Positions 7,338 through 14,420 of a DNA stretch of 33,776 nt are shown piece by piece (positions within the stretch are counted from its first letter, which is position 1; every line of letters starts with the position of its first letter). The DNA is from Mycolicibacterium vinylchloridicum. Its GTDB lineage: Bacteria > Actinomycetota > Actinomycetes > Mycobacteriales > Mycobacteriaceae. The notes under the pieces were generated by a model, which did not search any database, was not told the origin of the DNA, and saw nothing but the letters and a program-made list of their open reading frames with translations. The position numbers and the translations under genes were made by a program. The DNA lies in the NCBI RefSeq assembly GCF_013404075.1, contig NZ_JACBJQ010000051.1, forward strand, positions 1 to 33,776, read 5' to 3'.

Positions 7338-7871
7338 ATGCAAGCGGACGCATTCCGACGCTACGTCGAACCCGAAATCGAAGTGCTGCTCAGAGTCGCG
7401 CGCACCCTCGTGGGGTCCTCAGACGTGGATGACCTGGTGCAGGAGACCCTCATGCGAGCATGGCGCGCCATGGACCGATTCGACGGCCGCTACCCCCGGG
7501 CGTGGCTGTTGACCATCTTGCGGAACACCAACATCAACATGGGTCGACGGATGCGCCCAGACAGCGTGGATGACATCGCGTCGTACACCGACGCGAAGCC
7601 AGCCTTCGGAATCACCCCTATGAGCACCGAGGAGCAGGTGATGGCCGCCTTCCTGCCAGATGATCTTGAACGTGCCGTGCAGAGTTTGGACACCAAGTTC
7701 CGGACCGTACTGCTTCTGGTCGACGTCGACCAACTGACCTACGCCGAGGCCGCCGAGGCCCTGGGTGTGCCCGTAGGAACGGTGATGTCGAGACTCAGCC
7801 GGGCACGCGAACGTGTCCGCCGGCATCTGCAGCCGAATTTCGAAGCAGCGAGCGCGGGGAGGCAACCATGA
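7338..7871 (+). CDS. ECF-type RNA polymerase sigma factor
   Basis: 177 residues. Region 2 runs from ~8 to 75 with DVDDLVQETLMRAWRAMDRFDG and YPRAWLLTILRNT, which recognise the -10 element and melt the promoter. Region 4 (~115-168) carries LTYAEAAEALGVPVGTVMSRLSRARERV, the -35-recognition HTH. There is no extra C-terminal domain. The ATG at 7338 follows GGCGAG; a GTG at 7308 is the alternative. Its stop overlaps the anti-sigma ATG by 4 nt (ATGA). The third gene of the operon is a flavin disulfide oxidoreductase, suggesting the sigma factor answers redox stress. A GGAAC-N19-GTT sequence upstream suggests autoregulation. Confidence 0.94.
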   Translation: MQADAFRRYVEPEIEVLLRVARTLVGSSDVDDLVQETLMRAWRAMDRFDGRYPRAWLLTILRNTNINMGRRMRPDSVDDIASYTDAKPAFGITPMSTEEQVMAAFLPDDLERAVQSLDTKFRTVLLLVDVDQLTYAEAAEALGVPVGTVMSRLSRARERVRRHLQPNFEAASAGRQP

Positions 7872-8146
7872 TCAGGGCCGTTCGGATGATGGTGACGTGC
7901 CACTGGTCAGCACGCCGAATCCAGCGCTACCTCGACTCCGATCCCGCCGCACTCCTGGACCCGAGCGAAATCCGACGACTGGAAGCGCACCTGGCCCAAT
8001 GCGACAAGTGCAGCACCGCCGCGGCCGAATTCCGTCAGATCAATTCGGCGCTGTCACGCTGGGCACTGCGACGGATGCCCGATCGGCAAAGCGTGTCCCA
8101 CATGCACGACGTCGTTGACCGCCTCGTCCGCGGTGAGCTGCAGTGA
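7868..8146 (+). CDS. Zinc-finger anti-sigma factor
   Basis: 92-residue cytosolic protein, too short for a membrane span. It has the zf-HC2/ZAS pattern: Cys11, then RRIQRYLDSDP, then HLAQCDKC giving His41, Cys45 and Cys48. Such proteins hold their sigma factor inactive, and in the redox-sensing subset oxidation of the Cys pair releases zinc and the sigma factor. It overlaps the ECF gene (ATGA) and the oxidoreductase gene (GTGA), so the three are translated together. Direct redox sensing is inferred from the complete ligand set and from the downstream oxidoreductase. Confidence 0.9.
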   Translation: MIRAVRMMVTCHWSARRIQRYLDSDPAALLDPSEIRRLEAHLAQCDKCSTAAAEFRQINSALSRWALRRMPDRQSVSHMHDVVDRLVRGELQ

Positions 8147-9576
8147 CTCGTGCAGCCCACCCCGACTTGTTGGTGGTCGGTGGCGGAACCGCGGGCATCG
8201 TCGCGGCGAAGACGGCCGCCGGCTTCGGTGCGAAAGTCGTCTTGGTCGAACGCGATCGCACCGGCGGGGACTGCCTGTGGACCGGGTGCGTGCCGTCGAA
8301 GTCGTTGATCGCCGCGGCAGCCGCGGCCACAGCCGTCCGTCGAGGATCCGCATTCGGGGTCACCGCAACGGACGTGACCGTCGATTTCAAACAGGTGATG
8401 CAGCACGTGCGGGAGGCCATCGCCGCCATTGCCCCGGTCGACTCCCCGAAGGCCCTCAGCGACGCCGGCGTGACGGTCGTCAAAGGATCGGCCCGATTCA
8501 CCGACGACGGCACCGTCGCGATCGGGGAGCACGTCATCGCGTTCGCTCAGGCGGTGCTCGCCACCGGTGCCCGCCCGACCGTGCCAGGCATACCGGGTCT
8601 GGAGACCGTCGACTACCTGACCAGCGAAACGGTCTGGGACCTCACCGAACTTCCGCGCCGGCTCTTGGTGCTCGGCGGCGGCAGTGTCGGCTGCGAACTC
8701 GCCCAGGCCTTTGCGCGGCTGGGGTCTGCGGTCACGCTCATCGAGTCAGCGCAGACCCTCGTCCCCCGCGAGGACCCGGCCGCGGCCGCCGCGCTGACCG
8801 CGTCAATGTGCTCCGACGGAGTCGAGGTGCTGACCGCTGCCACCGCGGAGTCGATCTGCGAGCACACCGTCACCCTCACCGACGGTCGCCGCGTCGATTT
8901 CGACCGTGCGCTGGTCGCCGTCGGTCGCACACCCAGGTCCGATGCACTCGGCCTCGAGACGGCGGGAGTGACGCTCGATGAGCGTGGCTATGTCCACGTC
9001 GATGCTCAGCTGCGCACGTCGAACCCACGGATCTGGGCCGCCGGCGACCTCACCGGCCACCCCCAATTCACCCACACGGCGGGAATGCACGGCAGCATCG
9101 CCGCCACCAACGCGATCCTGGGCCTGCGCCGCACCGTCGACACCACCGGAGAACCCCGCGTCACGTTCACCGACCCCGAGATCGCCGTCGTCGGAATCGA
9201 CCCCCGAACCGCCCGGCGCATAACAGGATTGCGCGTGCAGACCCTGTCGCACAGCCACCTCGATCGCGCCATCGCCGAGGCCGACACCGGCGGACTCACC
9301 CAACTCGTCGTCGACCGCAAGCACCGCATCGTCGGCGCCAGCATCGTCGGACCGCGGGCGGGCGAGACGATCGGTGAAATGGTCCTGGCAGTCAAGCACG
9401 GAATGCGCACGCGCGACCTCGCCGGCGCCACACACCCATACCCGACCTACAACGACGGACCGTGGAACGCCGCGATCGCCGACGTCCGAGCACAGCTGGG
9501 GCGGGCGACGACAGCCCGGCTGATCGGGATCCTCGTCCAGCTGCGACGGACCTGGCTCCGCTTCCGAAGCAACTAG
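8143..9576 (+). CDS. FAD-dependent pyridine nucleotide-disulfide oxidoreductase (MerA/Lpd-like)
   Basis: 477 residues. The N-terminal FAD-binding Rossmann motif is VVGGGTAGIVAA (11-22). The redox-active disulfide is GGDCLWTGCVPSKS (Cys44, Cys49). A second Rossmann motif, VLGGGSVGCELA, binds NAD(P)H, and IWAAGDLTGHPQFTH contacts FAD. The dimerisation domain has VTFTDPEIAVVG but ends in THPYPTYNDGPWNAA rather than the HxxxxE catalytic pair of lipoamide dehydrogenase. There is no N-terminal MerP-like domain and no C-terminal Cys pair, so true mercuric reductase is unlikely. It starts at a GTG overlapping the anti-sigma stop. Predicted role: NAD(P)H-driven reduction of a disulfide or other small acceptor under ECF control. 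A paralogue lies at 29104-30486. Confidence 0.92.
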   Translation: MTRAAHPDLLVVGGGTAGIVAAKTAAGFGAKVVLVERDRTGGDCLWTGCVPSKSLIAAAAAATAVRRGSAFGVTATDVTVDFKQVMQHVREAIAAIAPVDSPKALSDAGVTVVKGSARFTDDGTVAIGEHVIAFAQAVLATGARPTVPGIPGLETVDYLTSETVWDLTELPRRLLVLGGGSVGCELAQAFARLGSAVTLIESAQTLVPREDPAAAAALTASMCSDGVEVLTAATAESICEHTVTLTDGRRVDFDRALVAVGRTPRSDALGLETAGVTLDERGYVHVDAQLRTSNPRIWAAGDLTGHPQFTHTAGMHGSIAATNAILGLRRTVDTTGEPRVTFTDPEIAVVGIDPRTARRITGLRVQTLSHSHLDRAIAEADTGGLTQLVVDRKHRIVGASIVGPRAGETIGEMVLAVKHGMRTRDLAGATHPYPTYNDGPWNAAIADVRAQLGRATTARLIGILVQLRRTWLRFRSN

Positions 9577-9652
9577 CGAAAAACACTGGGGCCAGTCGGG
9601 AAGGGCGGGCAGCCATCACCGGGTTTCCTCCACGAGGGGATGAATTCCCCCG

Positions 9653-9672
9653 ACACCAGACACCAGACACCA
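9653..9672. repeat. Short tandem repeat ACACCAG (2.9 copies) in a leader
   Basis: ACACCAG-ACACCAG-ACACCA directly precedes the ribosome site GAGGGAG of the gene at 9688. Just upstream, GGGGA (9636-9640) and TCCCC (9646-9650) can pair around an alternative ATG at 9640, and CCACGAGGG occurs twice (9630-9638 and 9670-9678). The short leader therefore contains a duplicated ribosome-site-like segment. Confidence 0.5.
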
Positions 9673-9687
9673 CGAGGGAGCACCACC

Positions 9688-10251
9688 ATGTCATCCACTA
9701 CCTCAACGCAGGTCGAGATCAAGGCCGGATTCGGCCGAACGCTCATCGTCGGCGCTGTCGCCGGTGTGATCGGTTCTCTGGTCATGGCGATGTTCGCCAT
9801 GATGGCCGCCGCCACCTACCAGCACACCGGTTTCTTCACACCGCTCTACCACATCGGTTCACTGCTCTTGGATCCGTCGACGATGATGGCGTCGATGGAG
9901 CAGGGCATGGCTGGTTCGAACTTCTACTTCGTGTTCGGTCCCGCCGTGGTGGGCGCACTCATCCACATGATGGTGGGCGCGATGTACGGCGTCCTGTTCG
10001 CAGTGATCGTCCGTATGGCGAAGCTACGCGGCATGATGCTGCTCCTGGCTGGAATGATCTACGGTGCAGTTGTTTTCGCCGTCAGTGCGTGGGTCGGACT
10101 CCCCTTGGCCGCGACGATCTTCTCCGCCGGGGACCCGATCACCAACATGGCCTCCATGGTGGGCTACCCCACGTTCCTCGTCGAGCACATCATGTTCGGT
10201 GTCGCGACGGCGTTCGCACTGCTGCCGTTCACCCGGAACCGCAGCGCCTAG
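9688..10251 (+). CDS. Four-helix integral membrane protein, unknown function
   Basis: 187 residues with about four hydrophobic segments: ~14-40 (IVGAVAGVIGSLVMAMFAMM), ~76-107, ~112-138 and ~158-180. Two helices contain His followed by small-residue spacing: HMMVGAMYGVLFAV and EHIMFGVATAFALL. Membrane His of this type could bind metal or heme, but nothing proves it. The six-helix protein at 26605-27384 shares the H-x3-G-x3-G pattern. The start is the ATG at 9688 behind GAGGGAG (9674-9680); an ATG at 9640 would add 16 polar residues but has a poorly spaced ribosome site. It stands 111 nt after the FAD oxidoreductase and is followed by a strong hairpin terminator. Confidence 0.8.
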   Translation: MSSTTSTQVEIKAGFGRTLIVGAVAGVIGSLVMAMFAMMAAATYQHTGFFTPLYHIGSLLLDPSTMMASMEQGMAGSNFYFVFGPAVVGALIHMMVGAMYGVLFAVIVRMAKLRGMMLLLAGMIYGAVVFAVSAWVGLPLAATIFSAGDPITNMASMVGYPTFLVEHIMFGVATAFALLPFTRNRSA

Positions 10252-10272
10252 CCCGATCCTTCGGTAGCGGGT

Positions 10273-10305
10273 CGGGACGGGGGGTCGAAGCACGCCCCCG
10301 TCCCG
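10273..10305 (+). terminator. Strong hairpin, likely intrinsic-type terminator
   Basis: An 11-bp perfect stem pairs 10273-10283 (CGGGACGGGGG) with 10295-10305 (CCCCCGTCCCG) around an 11-nt loop, 22 nt after the stop of the membrane-protein gene. There is no U tract, as is usual for actinobacterial hairpin terminators. Confidence 0.65.
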
Positions 10306-10360
10306 CCCCGCTCCCGCATTGGAAACAACTTGCCCCCAACGGATGAGGAAGAGGACGCTC

Positions 10361-10666
10361 ATGGCCAGCGCCACCGCACGTGTCGGAGACACCGTGATAG
10401 CCACCACCGACGATCCCGTGATCGTCGAAGGCAACGTGTACTTTCCCGAAAGCGATATCGCCGAAGGCGTTCTCGTCGCGAATAAGGCGAAGAGTCTGTG
10501 CTTCTGGAAGGGGATCGCCAGCTACTACGACGTGGCTGCAGACGGCGCCACGCTGCGCAGCGCAGCGTTCACCTATCGGCGCCCGTCCCCGTTGGCGCGG
10601 CGCATCAAGGGCCGAGTGGCATTTTGGAATGGCGTCGAGGTCAGCACCGACCGGACCGCGCGTTAG
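10361..10666 (+). CDS. DUF427 domain protein
   Basis: 101 residues covering a complete DUF427 domain: DDPVIVEGNVYFPESDIAEG, CFWKGIASYYDV and the C-terminal RRIKGRVAFWNGVEV. This beta-rich domain is widespread in actinobacteria and has no established reaction. Cys44 sits just before the conserved Trp-Lys-Gly. The ATG at 10361 follows AGGAAGAGG. It is separated from the upstream membrane gene by a terminator and converges with the peroxiredoxin-like gene, their stop codons overlapping by 3 nt. A second DUF427 gene occurs at 12845-13183; the two differ clearly, so they are not a recent duplication. Confidence 0.88.
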   Translation: MASATARVGDTVIATTDDPVIVEGNVYFPESDIAEGVLVANKAKSLCFWKGIASYYDVAADGATLRSAAFTYRRPSPLARRIKGRVAFWNGVEVSTDRTAR

Positions 10667-11214
10667 ACCCGGTGATGCCGGGCCTGGTCGAGTACCTCGT
10701 CGAAGGTCCATTGGTCGTTGGCGTGAAACCCGTACTTGCAGGCCAGGATTCGGCCGTTCGGGGCGATGAGGAAGTCGGCTGGCAGCCCGGTATGGCCACC
10801 GTCTCCGGTATCGGACTGCGGTGGCAGATGGCGGTTCCAGCCGCGCGCCGCAGCGGCCCAGGCGCGCGGATCGGCGATTGATCGCATTGATCTCTCCACC
10901 CCGAATTCGCGGTACAGCTTCCGTTGCGGGTCAGCGATGAGTACGAAGGGCAACGTGTCCTGATATGGCGTCATCGCCTCGGTCGTCGAATGGAATACCG
11001 CGATCTCCCGCACCCCTGCGGCCTCGAGTTCGTCGTGGCGTTGGCCGAATGAGCGCAGGTGCAGATTGCAGATCGGGCAGCCCGCGTAGCGCCGGAATTG
11101 CAGATGGGTCAGACGTTGCGGGTCGGGTAGCGTCACGGGCCCGGAGCTGACCGTGTCCACTTGGCGCACGTCAACGCTGTCGCCCGGTGCGATCCTGCTC
11201 GGGTTTCGCGGCAT
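10663..11214 (-). CDS. Peroxiredoxin-like (AhpC/TSA superfamily) protein with CPIC motif
   Basis: 183 residues. A thioredoxin-like fold begins near residue 20; RRYAGCPICNLHLRSF places the redox pair Cys46/Cys49 at the start of the first helix, as in the peroxiredoxin-like 2 / AhpC-TSA-related group. AGVREIAVFHST and LPFVLIADPQRKLYREFGVE are typical downstream segments, and GLPADFLIAPNGRI is the cis-Pro strand. Likely a cytosolic thiol peroxidase or oxidoreductase. ATG at 11214 is preceded by AGGAAGG. A TGTCA-N6-AGACA operator, one base off the window consensus, lies 71 nt upstream, and a T-T-G-T-C-T hexamer starts 31 nt after that site. Confidence 0.87.
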   Translation of the reverse strand: MPRNPSRIAPGDSVDVRQVDTVSSGPVTLPDPQRLTHLQFRRYAGCPICNLHLRSFGQRHDELEAAGVREIAVFHSTTEAMTPYQDTLPFVLIADPQRKLYREFGVERSMRSIADPRAWAAAARGWNRHLPPQSDTGDGGHTGLPADFLIAPNGRILACKYGFHANDQWTFDEVLDQARHHRV

Positions 11215-11285
11215 CACTGACCTTCCTCTAGCACTTGTCCTGAGCTTCAAGACAATCAGCGTGGTAGACCCTGACGGCTACACAA

Positions 11286-11301
11286 TGTCAGCCCGCAGAC
11301 A
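11286..11301. promoter_or_regulatory. Operator TGTCA-N6-AGACA (one mismatch)
   Basis: TGTCA-GCCCGC-AGACA, embedded in the longer perfect arms AATGTC/GACATT (11284-11303). It is 71 nt upstream of the peroxiredoxin-like ATG at 11214 on the minus strand. Confidence 0.65.
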
Positions 11302-11330
11302 TTGTCTACCACGGCTGGTCCGAGATCGGC

Positions 11331-11600
11331 CTATGAAGTGTCACCGCCGGGCAGCACACGCCGCGCAGAGAGGTATCCGATGCTGGCGACGCAGAACGGC
11401 ACCAGGAAATTCACCGCGACCCGAATCCACGTCCCTCCGTCGCCATCGCCGTGCGTGATGACCGCACCTTGGTTGACCAATGACAGGACTATTCCGACGA
11501 ACAGCGCGGTGGGTCCAGCGGTTCGTACCGTGGACCCGCGCAGGAACATCGCCACAGCATCGCGCGGCCGACTCCACGTGCGACCGGCCGACACCGCCAC
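11331..11600 (-). CDS. NrtS-like small membrane transporter protein
   Basis: 89 residues with two hydrophobic helices (~30-47 and ~63-84). ALFVGIVLSLVNQGAVI and VNFLVPFCVASIGYLSA match the pattern of the small NrtS nitrate/nitrite transporter family (GTxLxLINxGD ... LTYLVPYCVSTYG). That family is described as working as a bispecific nitrate/nitrite transporter in cyanobacteria; oligomerisation would be needed for such a small protein. The GTG start at 11600 begins 1 nt after the stop of the dehalogenase-like gene, making it the last gene of a four-gene minus-strand operon. Nitrate/nitrite as substrate is inference from family only. Confidence 0.72.
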   Translation of the reverse strand: MAVSAGRTWSRPRDAVAMFLRGSTVRTAGPTALFVGIVLSLVNQGAVITHGDGDGGTWIRVAVNFLVPFCVASIGYLSARRVLPGGDTS

Positions 11601-11601
11601 G

Positions 11602-12462
11602 TCAGCCGAAACGGTCGATGATCGCTGCGGCGATCCGGCCGGGTTCGTCTTCTTGCATGAAGTGGTTGGCTCCTGGTAGCTCGACGACCACGTGATCGGG
11701 GAAGGTGGCGCGCATCCGTGGCAGCGTCTGCGCGGGTGGAAACGCGAAGTCCTTCATGCCCCAGACGAACAGCGCCGGTTTGGACCCCAGCGTCTCGGGC
11801 ACTTCGTGTTCGAGGCGTTGCAGCAGTGGTCGGGCGGCCAGGATCTGTTTGGGCAGCTCTGCGACACCCCGTCGCGCCTCCGGTGACGGTTGGACGGCCC
11901 GGTAGTGGTCCATTTCCAGCGGGGTCAGCGTTCGACTCGTCCCCACCGGAATCATCCTCTCGACGAAGAAGTTCCGGTTCAGGATCGCGCGCTGCATCGG
12001 ATGGCTGGACATCACCTTGCTGAATGCCTTCATCCGCAGTGTGTCAGCCGGCCAGAACCACGTGTTGCCCAGTACGACTCCACGTACCCGGTCAGCGCGG
12101 GCCGTGTCGACCGCCATCGTGACCGGGCCTCCCCAGTCCTGTCCCATCGACAGATAGCCGTCCAGACCCAGGAAGTCCACCAGCTCGCCCACGATGCGGG
12201 CGTGCTCCTGCACGGTGTAGCCGTAGCCACTCGGACGGTCTGATAGTCCGAAGCCCAGGTAGTCCGGGGCGATGCACCGGAACCGGTCGCGCAGGCCCAC
12301 GATGACGTCCCGGTAGAGAAAGCTCCACGTCGGGTTGCCGTGACAGAGCAGAAGCGGTGGACCACTGCCCTCGTCGATGTAGTGAACCCGACCCTGCGAG
12401 CTGTCGAACCATCGCGATGTGAAGGGGTAGAGGTCGCGGTCCGGTGAGAAATCGAGTGTCAT
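11602..12462 (-). CDS. Haloalkane dehalogenase-like alpha/beta hydrolase
   Basis: 286 residues of alpha/beta-hydrolase fold. The oxyanion motif is HGNPTWSFLY (Asn43). The nucleophile elbow GQDWGG supplies Asp109 followed by Trp110, as in haloalkane dehalogenases. The acid is probably Asp238 in WGMKDFAF and the base His267 in GANHFMQEDEPGR. Placing the acid after strand 7 is as in subfamilies I/III, while the Asn in HGNP recalls subfamily II, so the subclass is unclear and a C-C or ester substrate cannot be excluded. The ATG start at 12462 overlaps the MerT-like stop by 4 nt. Predicted cytosolic hydrolytic cleavage of carbon-halogen bonds. Confidence 0.85.
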   Translation of the reverse strand: MTLDFSPDRDLYPFTSRWFDSSQGRVHYIDEGSGPPLLLCHGNPTWSFLYRDVIVGLRDRFRCIAPDYLGFGLSDRPSGYGYTVQEHARIVGELVDFLGLDGYLSMGQDWGGPVTMAVDTARADRVRGVVLGNTWFWPADTLRMKAFSKVMSSHPMQRAILNRNFFVERMIPVGTSRTLTPLEMDHYRAVQPSPEARRGVAELPKQILAARPLLQRLEHEVPETLGSKPALFVWGMKDFAFPPAQTLPRMRATFPDHVVVELPGANHFMQEDEPGRIAAAIIDRFG

Positions 12463-12848
12463 GCGAAGCCGCCGAGCCAGGTGGTCACGGCGTACAACGC
12501 TACGTACGTGCCGACCGCGACCGCGAGCACCCCCAGCAGTCGCCACCGCCGTTGACGCACGCCGGCGAGGCTGCACTGATTGCGGCGCCTCAGCGATACC
12601 CAGACGAGCAGGCCGAGGACGGCGACGCCGCCGAGGCGGAACCACCACGCGTAGTTGTCGTACAAGTCGTTCGCCCACACGAATGCCGTTCCAGCACTGA
12701 TGATTCCGAACACCGCGAGGACGGTGGGGCCGACACAGCACAGAATGCCCACCAGCCCGCTTACGAATCCGATGCCCCACATCGGCAGCCCGTCCGACTT
12801 GACGAGTCGTCGCCTTCGGACAGGTACGCTCAGCGACGCTTTGCTCAT
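12459..12848 (-). CDS. MerT-like small membrane protein with vicinal Cys pair
   Basis: 129 residues, three hydrophobic helices (~22-50, ~66-88, ~99-124). The first contains GLVGILCCVGPTVLA with vicinal Cys37-Cys38, the arrangement of the metal-carrying helix of mercuric transporter MerT. A further Cys92 lies in the cytosolic-side loop RRRNQCSL. Overall similarity is motif-level, so mercury transport is not claimed; transport or sensing of a thiophilic metal(loid) or simply a thiol-redox role would fit. It overlaps both neighbours by 4 nt (ATGA at each end), so it is translationally coupled between the DUF427 and hydrolase genes. Confidence 0.7.
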   Translation of the reverse strand: MSKASLSVPVRRRRLVKSDGLPMWGIGFVSGLVGILCCVGPTVLAVFGIISAGTAFVWANDLYDNYAWWFRLGGVAVLGLLVWVSLRRRNQCSLAGVRQRRWRLLGVLAVAVGTYVALYAVTTWLGGFA

Positions 12849-13183
12849 GGCTTGCCGCGCAGCCATGCTCGCGCTCGGTCGGCGACCGAGGCAGCCTCGT
12901 CCCTCTCGATCCGCACTCCGCGCCAGAACGCGACGTGATCTTTGATCTGGCGCGCCCGGCGACTCGGACTCGGGTAGTACCACCCTGCCTCTGGGTTCAC
13001 CTCACCGCTGACGGTCACCGTGTAATAGTGGGCCGTACCTTTCCACGGACACACGGTTGTCGCCGAACTTTCCGTGAGGTATTCGCGGCGGAGCGCCTCC
13101 GGCGGAAAGTAGTCGTTGCCCTCAAGGCGCACGGTGTGCACCGCCTCGGCCAACACTACGTCGTTCCACACGGCTCGGATCAT
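12845..13183 (-). CDS. DUF427 domain protein (second copy)
   Basis: 112 residues; complete DUF427 domain with TVRLEGNDYFPPEALRREYL, CPWKGTAHYYTV and RARQIKDHVAFWRGVRIE, plus a short charged tail (SVADRARAWLRGKP). The conserved Cys before Pro-Trp-Lys-Gly corresponds to the one in the copy at 10361. The ATG at 13183 follows a GGGGG site; upstream in-frame codons add a basic extension without homology. It leads the operon DUF427, MerT-like, hydrolase, NrtS-like, each overlapping or abutting the next. An exact TGTCA-N6-TGACA operator is 68 nt upstream. Function unknown. Confidence 0.88.
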   Translation of the reverse strand: MIRAVWNDVVLAEAVHTVRLEGNDYFPPEALRREYLTESSATTVCPWKGTAHYYTVTVSGEVNPEAGWYYPSPSRRARQIKDHVAFWRGVRIERDEAASVADRARAWLRGKP

Positions 13184-13251
13184 CGCGGCGACCCCCTTGG
13201 TTCGGATCCTCTGCACATCAGACGTCACGCGAGAGCCGGCGCGCGGGCAAT

Positions 13252-13267
13252 TGTCAGCACGGTGACA
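13252..13267. promoter_or_regulatory. Operator TGTCA-N6-TGACA (exact), upstream of DUF427 operon
   Basis: TGTCA-GCACGG-TGACA, 68 nt before the minus-strand ATG at 13183. It lies in a 241-nt gap that otherwise holds only a small hairpin at 13349-13364. Confidence 0.8.
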
Positions 13268-13348
13268 GACCCGCCCGACCGCGCACCAACTCCCATTCGT
13301 CGCGACCGGATGTGCGATTCATCCACCCTGTTCAGCGCGAGCCTATTT

Positions 13349-13364
13349 CGGTGAAGGATCACCG
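13349..13364 (-). terminator. Small hairpin after the radical SAM operon
   Basis: CGGTGA (13349-13354) pairs with TCACCG (13359-13364) across a 4-nt loop, 60 nt past the stop of the minus-strand radical SAM gene. No U tract; weak terminator candidate. Confidence 0.3.
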
Positions 13365-13424
13365 TCTGGTGGGAAACCGTGAAGGGAGACGAACGTGTCC
13401 CGGCCTGTCGTCGCCGAGGCTGGG

Positions 13425-14420
13425 TCAGGCGCAGGGGAACAGTTGCGCGGCGCTGGCCTTGCGTGCCCAGAGTTCGGCGAAGGCGACAGAGATGTCGTCC
13501 AGCGCAGGGGCGAGGGGTTCGATCCGGCGGGTGACCAAGGCGTCGTCATCGGTCGCCGCCACCGGATGCCAATAGACGCCGTCGGCGGTGACGGTAACCT
13601 CGGGTACCAACGATTCGCGGGTGATGGCCACGCCTTCGGATGCCACGCCCTCGCGGGCGACCGGCCGCACCACCTGATCGTCGGGCGCGATACCGAGCTC
13701 GTCGAGCAAGCGGTGGAAGGCGGCCAGCTCGCCCGGGGCCGGCGCGGCCACGGTGGCTGCGACCCGCACACGAAATCCCAGGCCGAGCGCCAGCTGGATT
13801 CCTTCCACCGCCTTGGCCCAGCTTCCCTGTCCGCGATGCGCGTCGTGGAGCTCCGGGGTCGCGGAATCGAGGCTGATCTGCAGCGCCACATTGTCCCTCG
13901 GGATGGCCTCGAGCTCGCGTAACCCCCTGCCCCGGAACACCATTGCGTTGGTCAGCACGGTGGTCGGCAGCAACGCGGCGCAGCTGGCGACGATGGTGGC
14001 GATATCGGGCAGCAGGAACGGCTCGCCGCCGGTGAGAAAGATCTCGCGCACCCCCCAGGCCGCCGCCTCTTTGGCCAGCCGGGCGATCCGGTCGGCCCCG
14101 AGCTCGCGGCGCGGGGTCTGCGGCGAGGATTCCACGCAGCAGTAGTCGCAGGCGAGGTTGCAGTGGAAGTTGGTGTACATCCACAGCCGAGCGCCCGGCA
14201 TCCGATCGGGGCCGAGAACCAGCACCGGATCGGCGGGGCGGCCGCGCCGCACCGTCAGTGTGCCCCTCCCCGACCCGTCCAGGCTCGCGTCCACTACGGT
14301 GTTACCGCTTCGCGCGCACCACTTTTCGGCGAGCTCTCGGTCAGCTGCCGACGCGACGGTGATCTCGCCGACGGCACCGTTGGCCAGTGTGGCCATCAAC
14401 CTCATCAGGTCGAGGATCAC
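13425..14420 (-). CDS. Radical SAM enzyme with truncated TusA-like N-terminal segment
   Basis: 331 residues from a GTG at 14420 that overlaps the upstream stop (GTGA); GTG 14423 is equally possible. Residues ~1-60 resemble the C-terminal two-thirds of TusA sulfur carriers (LMRLMATLANGAVGEITV, then WCARSGNTVVDAS and LTVRRG) but lack the first strand and the CPxP cysteine. The radical SAM core follows: FHCNLACDYCC places Cys87, Cys91 and Cys94 as the CX3CX2C cluster ligands, then FLTGGEPFLLPD (SAM-binding GGE) and LQISLDSATPELHD. No obvious C-terminal SPASM cluster; the protein ends in FPCA. Substrate unknown. It is the last gene of a four-gene operon with a PhnD-like binding protein, an acyl-CoA-dehydrogenase-like flavoprotein and a DoxX-like membrane protein. 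Confidence 0.85.
   Translation of the reverse strand: MILDLMRLMATLANGAVGEITVASAADRELAEKWCARSGNTVVDASLDGSGRGTLTVRRGRPADPVLVLGPDRMPGARLWMYTNFHCNLACDYCCVESSPQTPRRELGADRIARLAKEAAAWGVREIFLTGGEPFLLPDIATIVASCAALLPTTVLTNAMVFRGRGLRELEAIPRDNVALQISLDSATPELHDAHRGQGSWAKAVEGIQLALGLGFRVRVAATVAAPAPGELAAFHRLLDELGIAPDDQVVRPVAREGVASEGVAITRESLVPEVTVTADGVYWHPVAATDDDALVTRRIEPLAPALDDISVAFAELWARKASAAQLFPCA

Noticed and set aside
8143..9576. Calling the FAD oxidoreductase mercuric reductase (merA)
   Set aside because: It lacks the N-terminal metal-binding domain and the C-terminal Cys pair needed for Hg(II); only the fold matches. The MerT-like gene at 12459 is far away and motif-level only.
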